Positions 50,759-60,196 of a stretch of DNA of 64,000 nucleotides are shown here, in pieces. The number at the start of each line of letters is the position of its first letter. Positions within the stretch are counted from its first letter, which is position 1. The notes beneath the pieces were generated by a model, which did no database searches, was not told where the DNA came from, and saw only the letters and a program-made list of their open reading frames with translations. Source of the DNA: Paenibacillus sp. J23TS9 (GTDB taxonomy: Bacteria > Bacillota > Bacilli > Paenibacillales > Paenibacillaceae); contig NZ_BOSG01000002.1 of NCBI RefSeq assembly GCF_018403225.1, positions 310,001-374,000 on the forward strand, given 5' to 3'. A program made the translations under genes and the position numbers.

Positions 50759-51901
50759 TTACCTCATCTTGGATATTCCACCACTGATCAGATTCACCTT
50801 AATATCAATGTTATCGATACTGCTTGGATCCAAGGCTATTTTTTCCTTGGTGTTCAGCTTATGCCACTCCTTCGGCATACTGCGAAAGAATTTTGCCGAT
50901 AGCCCATAAGCATCCACGTTCATATCCAAGCCCTTCAAGTAAGTCTTCATAATTTCATCTTTAATTTCCTTAGTAGCCTGCAGTTCAAGCTGTCTCTTAT
51001 GAAGGCTGGTGCTCAATTGCGGGAGCGTGGCCTGCATGGATACTTTGATGTCGAACGCGGGCTTGCCCTGTTTCAGCTTTGGATGTACGGAGGTTTTAAG
51101 CTTATTCATGACCATCAATGCCTTTACTTCCTTTTCTTCCTTGATCACCAAGGGCGTCCTTTTCGTCCTTTTCTCCAGCCATCGAAGCCCTAATATATCA
51201 TTGCCCTCCAGGCAGCCCCGGTATTGCTGATTATCCAAAAAACAGACTCCGGTCATGCTGATGTTAGGAGAAGGCTTTTTGTTGTCGTACCAGCCTGACT
51301 TAATATCCAGATAAGGCAACAGCACCGTCTCGCCTTTCTCTTTCCACTTCCTTATAAAGTTGTACAGATACATCGGAGCGATGATTGAGTTCTGTTCATA
51401 CGTATGCATTGGGCTATTAAGCTGCGAGTAGATCACGGATAAATCACTGATTGATGCCGTATTGAGCACTTCATCGATAGGTTCCTTGGTCGCCATGGTC
51501 CAAACCGTATAACGAAATTCATAATACCGGTCCCATACTTCCAAAACCTGTGTGATTAAGCCGCCCTTCAAGGCCGCCTCGCTAAATACAATCGTTTTCA
51601 CATTGCTCCAGACAATCCTTTGCGGGCTTGAATTGTACAGATTAAAGATCGCGGTATCAAACGAATCTCCCTCTGCTCTTCCTACGGACGTTTTCTGCGC
51701 CTGAGCCTGCCCCGACTCTTTCTTGGCAATGCCGCTGAAGTTAACCATTTGGATATAAACCACGACTTTGTCCTTTACATAGTCAACTCCGAGTGTATTT
51801 ACGTAAATCATATGCTCGATTTCCCTTGCACCCCAGCAGCCCGTCAGCAGCGTGGAGAAAAGCGCGGTGACAAGAATGCATCGGATTATTTTCATGCCCA
51901 T
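50759..51901 (-). CDS. Ger(x)C-family spore germination lipoprotein
   Basis: A 380-residue GerC subunit of a germinant receptor: signal peptide with lipobox LLTGC, then the family opening WGAREIEHMIYVNTLGVDY. The C-terminal domain carries LQATKEIKDEIMKTYLKGLDMNVDAYGL. It is anchored outside the inner spore membrane. The start is ambiguous: ATG 51901 fits AAAGGA at five bases, while ATG 51907 overlaps the GerA stop (ATGA). Confidence 0.9.
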   Translation of the reverse strand: MGMKIIRCILVTALFSTLLTGCWGAREIEHMIYVNTLGVDYVKDKVVVYIQMVNFSGIAKKESGQAQAQKTSVGRAEGDSFDTAIFNLYNSSPQRIVWSNVKTIVFSEAALKGGLITQVLEVWDRYYEFRYTVWTMATKEPIDEVLNTASISDLSVIYSQLNSPMHTYEQNSIIAPMYLYNFIRKWKEKGETVLLPYLDIKSGWYDNKKPSPNISMTGVCFLDNQQYRGCLEGNDILGLRWLEKRTKRTPLVIKEEKEVKALMVMNKLKTSVHPKLKQGKPAFDIKVSMQATLPQLSTSLHKRQLELQATKEIKDEIMKTYLKGLDMNVDAYGLSAKFFRSMPKEWHKLNTKEKIALDPSSIDNIDIKVNLISGGISKMR

Positions 51902-51903
51902 TC

Positions 51904-53343
51904 TCATCCTTTATTTTCCGAGTTGTCTGTGAATTTCCCTTTGCCCCACGGTATTCTGAAAAAAACTTTATATACGTCCTTGAAGCGCGGCGGAGATATA
52001 GGAGACAGATAGTAGGTGCCGAACGAACGCAGATTAACCAGAAAGAGGATCAGAGCCATAAGACTTATTAACGTACCAAACAGCCCTAGAATTCCGCTCA
52101 TTAAGAGTACGGCAATACGAACCAAGCTGACAACGCTGACCAAAGACTGGTTCACGAGCGTAAATGTGGATAGTACGGAGATCGCTGTAATCACAATGGT
52201 TCCGGGGGCAGCAATGCCCGCGCTGATGGCTGCCTGACCGATAATTAACCCGCCCACAACCGAAAGCGTCTGCCCAAATGATGAGGGCAATCTCATCCCC
52301 GCCTCCCGGAAAATCTCGAACAAAAGGAGACTGACCACTGCTTCCAAAGGAGCCGGAAGGGGCACGCCTTGTCTGGAATTCACTATGGTTGCAAGTAAAG
52401 TAAACGGGAGCTGGTCCTGGTGGAATGTCGTAATTGCCGTCCAAAACCCAGGCAGAAATATGGAGAGAAGCACCCCGCATACTCTTAAAAACCTCGTGAA
52501 TGCAACAAAGATATTAACGTATTGGGCGTCCTCCGATGTATTGAGCAGAAAAGTAAAAGTCGCCGGTCCTATAATTACTGTCGGTGAACCGCCCATCACC
52601 AGTATAAACTTGCCGTGAAGCAGCGAATTGACGGCATAGTCCGGCCTTCCCGTGTAAGACATCAGCGGAAAAAAGGAGAACCCCATCAAAGTTTCTTCCA
52701 GCTGGGTACTGCTGACGAGCCCTTTGATTTGTACACGAGACAGCTTGGCCTTAATCTCATCGAGAACATGCTGCTGAACCGTGTCTTTGAGGTATAACAG
52801 ATGAACTTTTGTAGCCGTTTGAGACCCAATCGTGAATTCTTCAACCGCCAGCAGCTCGGTCTTGATCCTTTTCCGAATCAAAGCAATATTGGTAAATGTA
52901 TCTTCCGTGAAGCCATCTCTGGGTCCCCTTGTCGACACTTCCGTATTCGGTTCCTCCGGCGTCCGTTTGGGCGGATCGGCCAAGGTCACGGAGTAGAATT
53001 GATTCGAGGGCTTAAAGATCAGCAGGAGATCACCGTTCAGTACGGTTTCTGTCATCGATGCTTCCACCTGATCCGTTTGAAGGTTGTTCATGTGAAATGG
53101 GATCTTTTGCTCTAGATTCATTTCACTCGTTTGGAAAATATCCTCCGGAATATTTTTTAATTCGGGTATGATGTATTGCTCCACTTTATTGACATCGCAT
53201 AGTCCCTCGCAATAAACCAGGTGCACGGTATAGTCCGAATTCGACAAAGGGATTGTCCTTCTCTGAATGTCCGCGCTTGAACCGAATAGCCGTAAAGCCG
53301 TATCTTCAAGTGTTTGGTTTTCCTTTTGATCATGCTCCTTCAA
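51904..53343 (-). CDS. GerA-family spore germination protein
   Basis: A 479-residue GerA subunit. The N-terminal ~250 residues form the cytoplasmic domain (VHLVYCEGLCDVNKVEQYII, YLKDTVQQHVLDEIKAKL), then the family core FPLMSYTGRPDYAVNSLLHG KFILVMGGSPTVIIGPATF and five or so membrane helices. I place the start at TTG 53343, overlapping the GerB stop as TTGA with AAGGTG upstream. The longer ORF to 53418 would run 76 bases into gerB. Confidence 0.9.
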   Translation of the reverse strand: MKEHDQKENQTLEDTALRLFGSSADIQRRTIPLSNSDYTVHLVYCEGLCDVNKVEQYIIPELKNIPEDIFQTSEMNLEQKIPFHMNNLQTDQVEASMTETVLNGDLLLIFKPSNQFYSVTLADPPKRTPEEPNTEVSTRGPRDGFTEDTFTNIALIRKRIKTELLAVEEFTIGSQTATKVHLLYLKDTVQQHVLDEIKAKLSRVQIKGLVSSTQLEETLMGFSFFPLMSYTGRPDYAVNSLLHGKFILVMGGSPTVIIGPATFTFLLNTSEDAQYVNIFVAFTRFLRVCGVLLSIFLPGFWTAITTFHQDQLPFTLLATIVNSRQGVPLPAPLEAVVSLLLFEIFREAGMRLPSSFGQTLSVVGGLIIGQAAISAGIAAPGTIVITAISVLSTFTLVNQSLVSVVSLVRIAVLLMSGILGLFGTLISLMALILFLVNLRSFGTYYLSPISPPRFKDVYKVFFRIPWGKGKFTDNSENKG

Positions 53344-54434
53344 GACGTCACCTTCCCCTTTCGGTGGGCCAAACTCACCAGCCCGGCAATAATCACTGAA
53401 AATATCAGCACTCCCCATAAAGAAAACGGAAGCACGTAAAAAGACATCATCTTTAGGAAGAATTTATCGCTAAAAGGAATGATTGAGAACACGGTGACGG
53501 CCAAAAATATGCAGCCCAGTACCCATATCTTCCCCCTCTTGCTTTTAATTCGGAATATATCGAGGATAAGGAACATGGCCAGGGAAATCCGCAGAAATGC
53601 ACCGCTGAACCACTGGTACACGCTGAAAAAGTCCAGATGCTCGATGTACCGGCCAATCATCAGCAATCTCCATTCCTCATACGCGGGAAAGCGGAGCTTA
53701 TCGGCTTCTTCTGCACCAAATTCAACAATCGCGCCGATAATCGGACCCATCGTGAGACCCAAGAGAAGCAGAATCATGATCATAAAGGATAGATATGTCA
53801 AGCGCGACCTGATGTGATGCTGCAAAAACAGAAGCATGATGACCTCAACAAAACCGGTTCCTGCATATACAGCCCCGTTCCAAACCGGCTGAATGCCGTG
53901 TTCCAGCATCGGCCGTAATAAGGAGTAATCCTTATGAGGCGTGTTCGACAGCATTACAAAAAAACCCAGCACAACCACAAAGGGCAGCAGGATACCTGCG
54001 GTATGGGCCAGGGAATGGATACCCAAATAAGCGTTTATCGCTGAAATCAAAAGGAACAAGAAGGTGAACACTACAATGGGCGTCTCCGGAGAGAAGGTCA
54101 GATGGATCCAGTACACGGTGTCTCTGGTTGTAAGCGTACATATGGAAAATAGATATATGCCCATGATTCCTGCAAACAGGTGGCCTACAATGGGATGGTA
54201 AGCCTTCGAAAGCCATTCAAACAGATGCTGCTTATTGGTTTTGGTGCTGCTGATTTGCAGGATGAAAATCCAGACCAGCGCACATGCACAAGCCAGAAGC
54301 ACGGAAATCCAAGCGTCCCGCTTAGCTGCATCCAGCATAATAGGAATGATGATAACATGATTCAGAAGGCCTGTACTGAGCATAATGATCATGACGGATT
54401 GCGCAAATGATATGGGTGCTTTTATTTTCCTCAT
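53340..54434 (-). CDS. GerB-family spore germination permease
   Basis: A 364-residue APC-like GerB subunit with about ten helices: ISFAQSVMIIMLSTGLLNH, TTRDTVYWIHLTFSPETPI, FAEEADKLR-like GAEEADKLRFPAYEEWRLL and EHLDFFSVYQWFSGAFLRIS. The family binds the germinant. The start is uncertain: ATG 54434 gives the usual N-terminus but TTTAGGAGG abuts it directly; ATG 54464 has only a distant AGGA. It comes first in an order B-A-C. Confidence 0.9.
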   Translation of the reverse strand: MRKIKAPISFAQSVMIIMLSTGLLNHVIIIPIMLDAAKRDAWISVLLACACALVWIFILQISSTKTNKQHLFEWLSKAYHPIVGHLFAGIMGIYLFSICTLTTRDTVYWIHLTFSPETPIVVFTFLFLLISAINAYLGIHSLAHTAGILLPFVVVLGFFVMLSNTPHKDYSLLRPMLEHGIQPVWNGAVYAGTGFVEVIMLLFLQHHIRSRLTYLSFMIMILLLLGLTMGPIIGAIVEFGAEEADKLRFPAYEEWRLLMIGRYIEHLDFFSVYQWFSGAFLRISLAMFLILDIFRIKSKRGKIWVLGCIFLAVTVFSIIPFSDKFFLKMMSFYVLPFSLWGVLIFSVIIAGLVSLAHRKGKVTS

Positions 54435-54526
54435 CCTCCTAAATAGACCAGACCTCTCCTCCATCCTTATAATGGCATTTTCCTGAAGATTTATACGCCT
54501 TCTTTTAGGGCCATGGCGAGAATGGA

Positions 54527-54555
54527 TTGAATTCCACCAGAGTTAAGACTATAAT
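54527..54555 (+). promoter_or_regulatory. Promoter of the TPP-riboswitch operon
   Basis: TTGAAT (54527-54532), 17-bp spacer, TATAAT (54550-54555), about 25 bp before the aptamer. Confidence 0.85.
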
Positions 54556-54582
54556 ACACATTGATATACCCGTAACTTCATA

Positions 54583-54676
54583 AGAATCCGGGGTGCTGGA
54601 ATTGGCCGGCTGAGATTGTATCCCTCAAGATACTGACCCTTAAACCTGATCTGGGTAATGCCAGCGTAGGAAAAGC
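54583..54676 (+). ncRNA. TPP riboswitch (THI element)
   Basis: The aptamer shows the THI-box order: CGGGGTGCTGG, CGGCTGAGA, ACCCTTAAACCTGATCTGG and GGTAATGCCAGCGTAGGAAA. The CUGAGA and ACCUGAUCUGG blocks that hold pyrimidine and pyrophosphate are intact. A terminator follows, so thiamine pyrophosphate should switch transcription off. Confidence 0.95.
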
Positions 54677-54681
54677 ATCGT

Positions 54682-54742
54682 CATGGCGCTTCGCCATGCC
54701 CATCTTGCGCCCTAAGCGTCCCGTATACGGGGCGCTTTTTTG
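54682..54742 (+). terminator. Riboswitch expression platform and terminator
   Basis: A small ATGGCG/CGCCAT hairpin (54684-54698) precedes AAGCGTCCC-GTATAC-GGGGCGCTT (54714-54737) with a TTTTTT run. It is the presumed off-state terminator. Confidence 0.85.
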
Positions 54743-54863
54743 TTGAATGATAGAGTCATTGGAAGACATAGTCTGTCATGATTCTGTTATTCATCTCTCA
54801 GATATGGAAGGAAACGATTCTGCTGCAATGAAGGGGAGAAACCTGGTAAGGAGAGAGAAAACA

Positions 54864-55907
54864 ATGAAAACGAAGAAAATCGGGCTGCTTCTGCTAGCCT
54901 TTCTGCTCATGCTGGTAGCTGCCGGCTGTGGAAGCAAGAACGCCCAAACGACGGATGCGGGCAAACCATCCGGTGAATCATCCTCCGCTGCGGATGGAAC
55001 TGAAACCAAGAAGCTCAAGGATGTGAAGGTCGTCCTGGACTGGACGCCAAATACGAACCATACCGGATTGTATGTGGCTAAAGATCAGGGTTACTACGAA
55101 GAAGAAGGCCTGAATGTCGAAATCATGCAGCCCGGCTCTGGTGGAGCGGATGCCATGGTGGCATCCGGCAAAGTGCCCTTTGGCGTCAGCGTTCAAGAGA
55201 ACGTGACCCAGGCGCGTACGCAAGGCGTGCCTTTGGTATCGATCGCCGCCATCATTCAGCATAATACATCCGGTTTTGCCGCTCCGGTGGACCGGAACAT
55301 CAAGAAGCCAAAGGATTTTGAAGGCAAAACCTACGGCGGCTGGGGCTCGCCTGTTGAGGAGGCCGTGATCAGCTCGATCATGGACATCGACAAAGGCGAC
55401 GTGAGCAAGGTCAAAATCGTTAATATGGGCGAAGCGGATTATTTTACAGCCGTGAAGCGTGATATCGACTTCGCCTGGATCTTTTACGGATGGACCGGTA
55501 TTGAAGCCGAGCTGCGAAAACAGCCGCTTGATATGCTGTATGTGAAGGACTTCTCTGACAAGCTGGATTACTATACACCGGTTCTGGTCACCAATGAGAA
55601 GCAGATCAAGGAAGATCCGGAGCTTGTGAAGGCCTTTATGCGCGCCACTTCTAAGGGTTATCAGTATGCGATCGACCATCCTGAGGATGCCGCTAATATT
55701 CTGATCAAGGCTGTGCCTGAGCTTGATAAGGACCTGGTCATGGCCAGCCAGAAATGGCTCAGCCCGAAATACAAGGACGATGCAGCGCGTTGGGGCGAGC
55801 AGAAGGAACAGGTGTGGAAGGGTTATTCCGATTGGATGTATGAGCATAAGCTGCTCGAGAAACCGCTTGAGGTTAGCGGCGCTTATACCAATGACTTTTT
55901 GCCTTAA
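54864..55907 (+). CDS. thiY: Thiamine-precursor (HMP) binding lipoprotein, ThiY-like
   Basis: A 347-residue NMT1/THI5-type binding protein. The signal peptide ends in lipobox VAAGC, then an acidic Ser/Gly tether. The mature start is VKVVLDWTPNTNHTGLYVAK, the diagnostic NHTG pyrimidine-binding region. YGGWGSPVEEAVI and FAWIFYGWTGIEAE follow. Inferred ligand is hydroxymethylpyrimidine or its formylamino precursor. The start follows AAGGAGAGAG, discarding 39 upstream codons. First gene after the TPP riboswitch. Confidence 0.93.
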   Translation: MKTKKIGLLLLAFLLMLVAAGCGSKNAQTTDAGKPSGESSSAADGTETKKLKDVKVVLDWTPNTNHTGLYVAKDQGYYEEEGLNVEIMQPGSGGADAMVASGKVPFGVSVQENVTQARTQGVPLVSIAAIIQHNTSGFAAPVDRNIKKPKDFEGKTYGGWGSPVEEAVISSIMDIDKGDVSKVKIVNMGEADYFTAVKRDIDFAWIFYGWTGIEAELRKQPLDMLYVKDFSDKLDYYTPVLVTNEKQIKEDPELVKAFMRATSKGYQYAIDHPEDAANILIKAVPELDKDLVMASQKWLSPKYKDDAARWGEQKEQVWKGYSDWMYEHKLLEKPLEVSGAYTNDFLP

Positions 55908-56030
55908 GATGTAGGCTCTGTTCTTTACCCTAATAATGTGCTTGATAGCCGCTGCGGTTACTGTTATCCACCTAATAATGATGCCTAAATCTTTTATAAA
56001 TATATTTCTTAGAAAAGGAAGTGATCGGGT

Positions 56031-56324
56031 ATGGCACATACCCTGCTCAGCATTCAAGTTATTCCCAAGACCCCGAACAATGAAAATTCCATTCCCTACG
56101 TGGACCGTGCGATCGAAGTCATTCAGCAGTCCGGTGTAAAGTATGAGGTGCATCCTCTCGAAACAACGATGGAAGGCGAGCTGGAAGAACTGCTGGAGGT
56201 TGTACGCAATATGCATACGGCCTTGGTGGAAGCCGGAAGTCCAAGCATCATCTCACAGATTAAAATCGCCCATAATCCGAGCGGCATCAGCATGGAGCGT
56301 CTAACGGAGAAATACCGTCCATGA
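56031..56324 (+). CDS. Small thiamine-binding-family protein (DUF77/MTH1187)
   Basis: A 97-residue ferredoxin-like protein of the thiamine-binding DUF77 group: LLSIQVIPKTPNNENSIPYV, VIQQSGVKYEVHPLETTMEG, MHTALVEAGSPSIISQIKIA. Homologues are fused to or encoded with thiamine/HMP transporters and bind thiamine or pyrimidine. Cytoplasmic, no signal. Its stop overlaps the permease start by 4 bp, so it is an integral part of the operon. Confidence 0.9.
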   Translation: MAHTLLSIQVIPKTPNNENSIPYVDRAIEVIQQSGVKYEVHPLETTMEGELEELLEVVRNMHTALVEAGSPSIISQIKIAHNPSGISMERLTEKYRP

Positions 56325-57082
56325 GACGTTGGTGGAGTCATGTGTGGCCGCCCTTTGTGGCGGTCCTCTTCTTTTTGACCGTATGGCAGCTGTGCACCTC
56401 GCTGTTTCATATCGAGCAGTGGATTCTGCCCTCTCCGGCGGATATCGCGAAGCAAACGGCTGATGGAGCCGGAGATTTATGGGGCCATGTCTGGGCTACA
56501 GTCAGACTGACCTTGGAGGGCTTTATCATCGGAACCGTCGTGGGACTGATTATCGCACTTATTCTTCATATGATTCCTTTTCTCAAGTCGGCACTATATC
56601 CGCTGCTGATTTTAAGCCAGAACATTCCGACAATCGCGCTCGCTCCGCTGCTGATGATCTGGTTCGGCTTCGGACTGCTGCCCAAGCTGATCGTCATCAC
56701 GCTCGTCTGCTTCTTCCCGGTTGCCGTTGCAACGATGGGCGGGCTGAAGCAAACAGACCGGATGATGCTGAATTACATGCGGATGATCGGCGCGAGTAAA
56801 CAGCAGATCTTTACCAAGCTGGAGCTTCCGCATGCGCTGCCTTCGATATTTTCGGGTATTAAAATCGCGGCAACCTACAGCGTGATGGGTGCAGTCATTG
56901 CCGAATGGATCGGAGCCGATAAAGGCATCGGCTATTATATGATGCTGCAAAAGGCAGGATACCGCACCGACCGCATGTTTGTCGCCATTATGATCATTGT
57001 TGTACTGAGCCTGCTGATGTTCGGACTCATCGCCCTGCTGGAAAAATGGCTCGTGCGCTGGAAACCGAAGCAGGAAGGCTAA
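56321..57082 (+). CDS. thiX: HMP ABC permease, ThiX-like
   Basis: A 253-residue SsuC/TauC-type permease with six helices (FVAVLFFLTVWQLCTSLFHI opening). The binding-protein-dependent transport motif is in MIGASKQQIFTKLELPHALP, followed by IKIAATYSVMGAVIAEWIGA. ATGA overlap with the upstream gene. Confidence 0.92.
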   Translation: MRRWWSHVWPPFVAVLFFLTVWQLCTSLFHIEQWILPSPADIAKQTADGAGDLWGHVWATVRLTLEGFIIGTVVGLIIALILHMIPFLKSALYPLLILSQNIPTIALAPLLMIWFGFGLLPKLIVITLVCFFPVAVATMGGLKQTDRMMLNYMRMIGASKQQIFTKLELPHALPSIFSGIKIAATYSVMGAVIAEWIGADKGIGYYMMLQKAGYRTDRMFVAIMIIVVLSLLMFGLIALLEKWLVRWKPKQEG

Positions 57083-57112
57083 TGCCGTGGCTGCAGAAAG
57101 GAGCTCTTTTAC

Positions 57113-57952
57113 ATGTCAATTTCAGAAGAAACACGAATTGCTGCCCATTCACCCGCAGCTCAGTCTGAGCTGCCTCCCGCTCTTGAAGCCTCTGGCATCA
57201 GCAAGGCCTTCCGGACCAAACGAAGCAGTCTTCAGGTGCTGGATAATGTGTCGCTGACCGTTCAAAAGGGGGAGTTTGTCTCCATTGTTGGTCCATCCGG
57301 CAGCGGTAAGAGCACGCTGTTCCATATCATTGGCGGCCTCGTGAAGCCGGATACGGGAACCGTGCATATGAACGGCACGGAAGTGACCGGTCAGCAAGGG
57401 CATATCAGCTACATGCCCCAGCAGCCCGCACTTTTCCCATGGCGGACCATTGAGGATAATGTGCTGCTCTCGCAAGAGGTGCAAGGCACTGTCGACAAAG
57501 AAACCCGTGAGAAGGCCCGCTATTGGCTCGACAAAGTCGGGCTGGGCGGGTTCGAGAAGGCCCACCCCCATACGCTCTCGGGCGGGATGCAGCAGCGGGC
57601 GGCTTTCCTGCGCGCCCTGCTCAGTCCGCAGGAGCTGATGTGCCTGGATGAGCCTTTCAGCGCGCTCGATGCGCTGACGCGAAGCGACATGCAGCGCTGG
57701 CTGCTGGATATCTGGGAGGAAAGCCGGCGCTCCGTGCTTTTTATCACGCATAATATTGAAGAAGCCCTCCTGCTCTCCAGCCGCATCTATGTCTTTTCCG
57801 GCCGTCCGGCCTCGGTGCTGCAAACCGTTGATGTGCCGTTTCCGCGGCCCCGCCGGGAGGAGATCATCGAGCATCCGGATTTTATCAAGCTGAGACGGGA
57901 GCTCTCCGGCTGGATGCGGGAAGAGCAGCGGAAGATGCATCATCAATCCTAG
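57113..57952 (+). CDS. thiZ: HMP ABC ATPase, ThiZ-like
   Basis: A 279-residue nitrate/sulfonate/taurine-type ATPase: Walker A GPSGSGKST, Q-loop YMPQQPALFPWRT, signature LSGGMQQRAAFLRAL, Walker B LMCLDEPFSALD, H-loop ITHNIEEAL. Unlike the sugar importers in this window, this importer carries its own ATPase. A terminator follows. Confidence 0.93.
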   Translation: MSISEETRIAAHSPAAQSELPPALEASGISKAFRTKRSSLQVLDNVSLTVQKGEFVSIVGPSGSGKSTLFHIIGGLVKPDTGTVHMNGTEVTGQQGHISYMPQQPALFPWRTIEDNVLLSQEVQGTVDKETREKARYWLDKVGLGGFEKAHPHTLSGGMQQRAAFLRALLSPQELMCLDEPFSALDALTRSDMQRWLLDIWEESRRSVLFITHNIEEALLLSSRIYVFSGRPASVLQTVDVPFPRPRREEIIEHPDFIKLRRELSGWMREEQRKMHHQS

Positions 57953-57975
57953 GCAGGATTAACTACAGACAATAT

Positions 57976-58021
57976 TAAAAAGGGAGCCCCTGGTCAAACG
58001 ACCTGTGGGACTCCCTTTTTT
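57976..58021. terminator. Bidirectional terminator
   Basis: AAAAAGGGAG and CTCCCTTTTT with inner CCC/GGG pairing, serving the convergent thiZ and GH20 genes. Confidence 0.88.
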
Positions 58022-58051
58022 CCGAGTTATAAATAAATATCTAGTTTTCTA

Positions 58052-59959
58052 CTATACAAAAGCTCCCGCCGTCACGATGCTCTGGTACGTTGCATTGACG
58101 TTCATTGGACCTGCCTCCGGCACGCCGGTCTGGTCGTAGAGCAGCCGCTCCGCTTCCAGCTCCTCAAGCCTGTCCACGCGCCCTTCGACGTAATCCAATA
58201 CGCGGTCCTCTGCGGACCGGATACGTGCAAGAAGACCGCCATAGCGGATATCGAGCACTTCCCAGCCGAATGGCTTATACGTCTCCATCCACATGCGGCG
58301 ATGCGCGACGCGCAGCTCATCTGCACGGTGATACAGCTCAGGCAGCGCCTCTTCCGCCAGGCGGCGCAGCTCGCTCTTCTGTCCTTCGTCATAGAAGCGC
58401 TTGAGCTGCACGCCCATCGTACTCTTCAGCGCAAGCACGCGCGCCAGCTTCTCGTACATGCCGAACAGCTGATCGAAGGGTGCGTCCAGGGCATCGCGGT
58501 AACCGCCCAATTCCTTCGCCATCTCTTCGTAATAGCCCGGCAGAACCGTTTCCGTATCCGGCTCGATATGCTTGTCGAACAAGCCAATCAGCAGATCCTG
58601 CCATAGCAGGTATTTGGACGGGTTAGCCATCCAATAGTTCTCCGGCAGGACGCCTGGTACTTCATCCATCAGGCTGAGCGCCACCACAGGCTTAAACAGA
58701 TCTGCACCGGTACAGGCGTTAAGGCGTTTTTGCAGATTGTCATGATCTACGTCATTTCCATATCCATGCTCAGCAAACAGCTGCAGACCCGGTAAAATGG
58801 TGAGATGATTGTTCTCGTTCCCATTATCTGCCCAAGCCGTCGCGAGTACCTCATCCAGCTGCTTGGTTTTGGCCGCGCGCAGCGCCGGATGGCTGATATT
58901 CCACGTCTTGCCGTAGTTCGGAACGATGTTGTTCCAGATATGAATGCCTCCGGCAAAGATTGGCTTGGAACCGAATTTCAGATGCTTTTCGTACATCAGG
59001 CCGTAGCCTTCCTCATCCGCCTTGCCGTAATCCCAGTATACGAATTGGACGCCTTTCGGAATCTGGTCCATCTTATCCTCGGAAAAGTCGGCGTTTATGT
59101 TATACAATCCGCCTTGCGTGTCGTTCGACAGCAGATTGAAGTACATATCGCTCCAGATCATCGGCTTCAGGTCGTAGCGCTCCGTAATCTCCAGCACCTT
59201 CGCCACATGCTCGTTCATCAGCTCAAAACGGTTGTGGTAGCCGTGCTTGCGCAGATAATTTCCGAGGCCTACCTGAAATGCTTCGTCCATTCCGATATGA
59301 ATACGCTTGGTGCGGTAGGTTTTGGCCGCGGTAGCGATCATTTGCTCTATAAATTCATAGGTCTTAGGCTCACCGACCAGCAATATATCCTGATGGTCCT
59401 TCATACCCCCTGCATAATTCCATTTTAGCGCCTGCGCCAGGTGGCCAAGCGTCTGGATGCATGGAATCATCTCAATGCCGAGCTGATCCGCATATGCATC
59501 GCATTCCTGCAGCTCTTCCACCGTATAACGTCCACGCATATATCCGAAATAAGGCTGCTCCTTCACTTCGAAGGTATCCTCGGTGTACATCATCAGACCG
59601 TTCAGCCCCATCAATGCCATGTAGCGGATAAACCGCTTGACCATTGGAACCGTCAATACCCCATTGCGGGAAACATCCAGCATCGTGCCGTTAAAGCTGA
59701 ATTTCGGCTCCTCTGTAATTTCAAAATGATCCTTCTCCCCTGCATGCTGTACGAGCAGACCAAGGGCACGGAAAAAGTGGATTTTATCCTGATAGCGGAT
59801 GGTACCTTTACCATCCTGAAGCTTAACTAAGATCGGACCAGGTGCCTGAAGCACCTCAACCGGAAGCCCTGTCGCATCCAGCTCTATATGTAATATTTCC
59901 GACAACTCTGCCATGCCTTCGGTAAGTCCGCTGGTTTGTCCGTAAACGTGAATCTTCAC
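58052..59959 (-). CDS. GH20 beta-N-acetylhexosaminidase, intracellular
   Basis: A 635-residue GH20 enzyme. An N-terminal alpha/beta GH20b-like domain (about 1-85) precedes the barrel with FSFNGTMLDVSRNGVLTV, YTEDTFEVKEQPYFGYMRGR, and the catalytic D225-E226 pair in IHIGMDEAFQVG. Substrate-assisted retaining mechanism, releasing terminal GlcNAc or GalNAc. No signal peptide, so it acts on imported glycans or glycolipid-derived sugars. GTG 59959 is chosen because AGGAGG lies eight bases upstream; the ORF to 60031 has no ribosome site. The C-terminal ~200 residues are helical, and no recognisable lectin module is seen. Confidence 0.9.
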   Translation of the reverse strand: MKIHVYGQTSGLTEGMAELSEILHIELDATGLPVEVLQAPGPILVKLQDGKGTIRYQDKIHFFRALGLLVQHAGEKDHFEITEEPKFSFNGTMLDVSRNGVLTVPMVKRFIRYMALMGLNGLMMYTEDTFEVKEQPYFGYMRGRYTVEELQECDAYADQLGIEMIPCIQTLGHLAQALKWNYAGGMKDHQDILLVGEPKTYEFIEQMIATAAKTYRTKRIHIGMDEAFQVGLGNYLRKHGYHNRFELMNEHVAKVLEITERYDLKPMIWSDMYFNLLSNDTQGGLYNINADFSEDKMDQIPKGVQFVYWDYGKADEEGYGLMYEKHLKFGSKPIFAGGIHIWNNIVPNYGKTWNISHPALRAAKTKQLDEVLATAWADNGNENNHLTILPGLQLFAEHGYGNDVDHDNLQKRLNACTGADLFKPVVALSLMDEVPGVLPENYWMANPSKYLLWQDLLIGLFDKHIEPDTETVLPGYYEEMAKELGGYRDALDAPFDQLFGMYEKLARVLALKSTMGVQLKRFYDEGQKSELRRLAEEALPELYHRADELRVAHRRMWMETYKPFGWEVLDIRYGGLLARIRSAEDRVLDYVEGRVDRLEELEAERLLYDQTGVPEAGPMNVNATYQSIVTAGAFV

Positions 59960-60196
59960 TGCTTCTTCCTCCTCTGAACCGGATGCAGTGCCATAATTTT
60001 TATACACTGCTATGGCAAATATGGCAAACATCTTGATCTATGTACTATAGCATTTTAGGAGGGGGAGCGGTACCGTAGCACAAGCTTTTTTGCCCCTTCG
60101 CAGCAAGTTTCCATTTTTGTTCACAAAAGTGTTTTTCAGAATCCATACGGAATAATTTCAGCCTCAGCTGGGGATCGTTGTATAGGAGGTGAATCT

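Larger units (their letters stand above)
54465..54863. other. Divergent region gerB / thiamine operon
   Basis: It holds the thiamine-operon promoter, TPP riboswitch and terminator (listed separately) and a ~120-nt leader. I did not find a convincing sigma-G promoter for the ger operon. Confidence 0.6.

Noticed and set aside
54978..56216. 412-codon minus-strand ORF opposite thiY.
   Set aside because: Antisense to a riboswitch-controlled gene with clear motifs; His/Ile-rich shadow translation.
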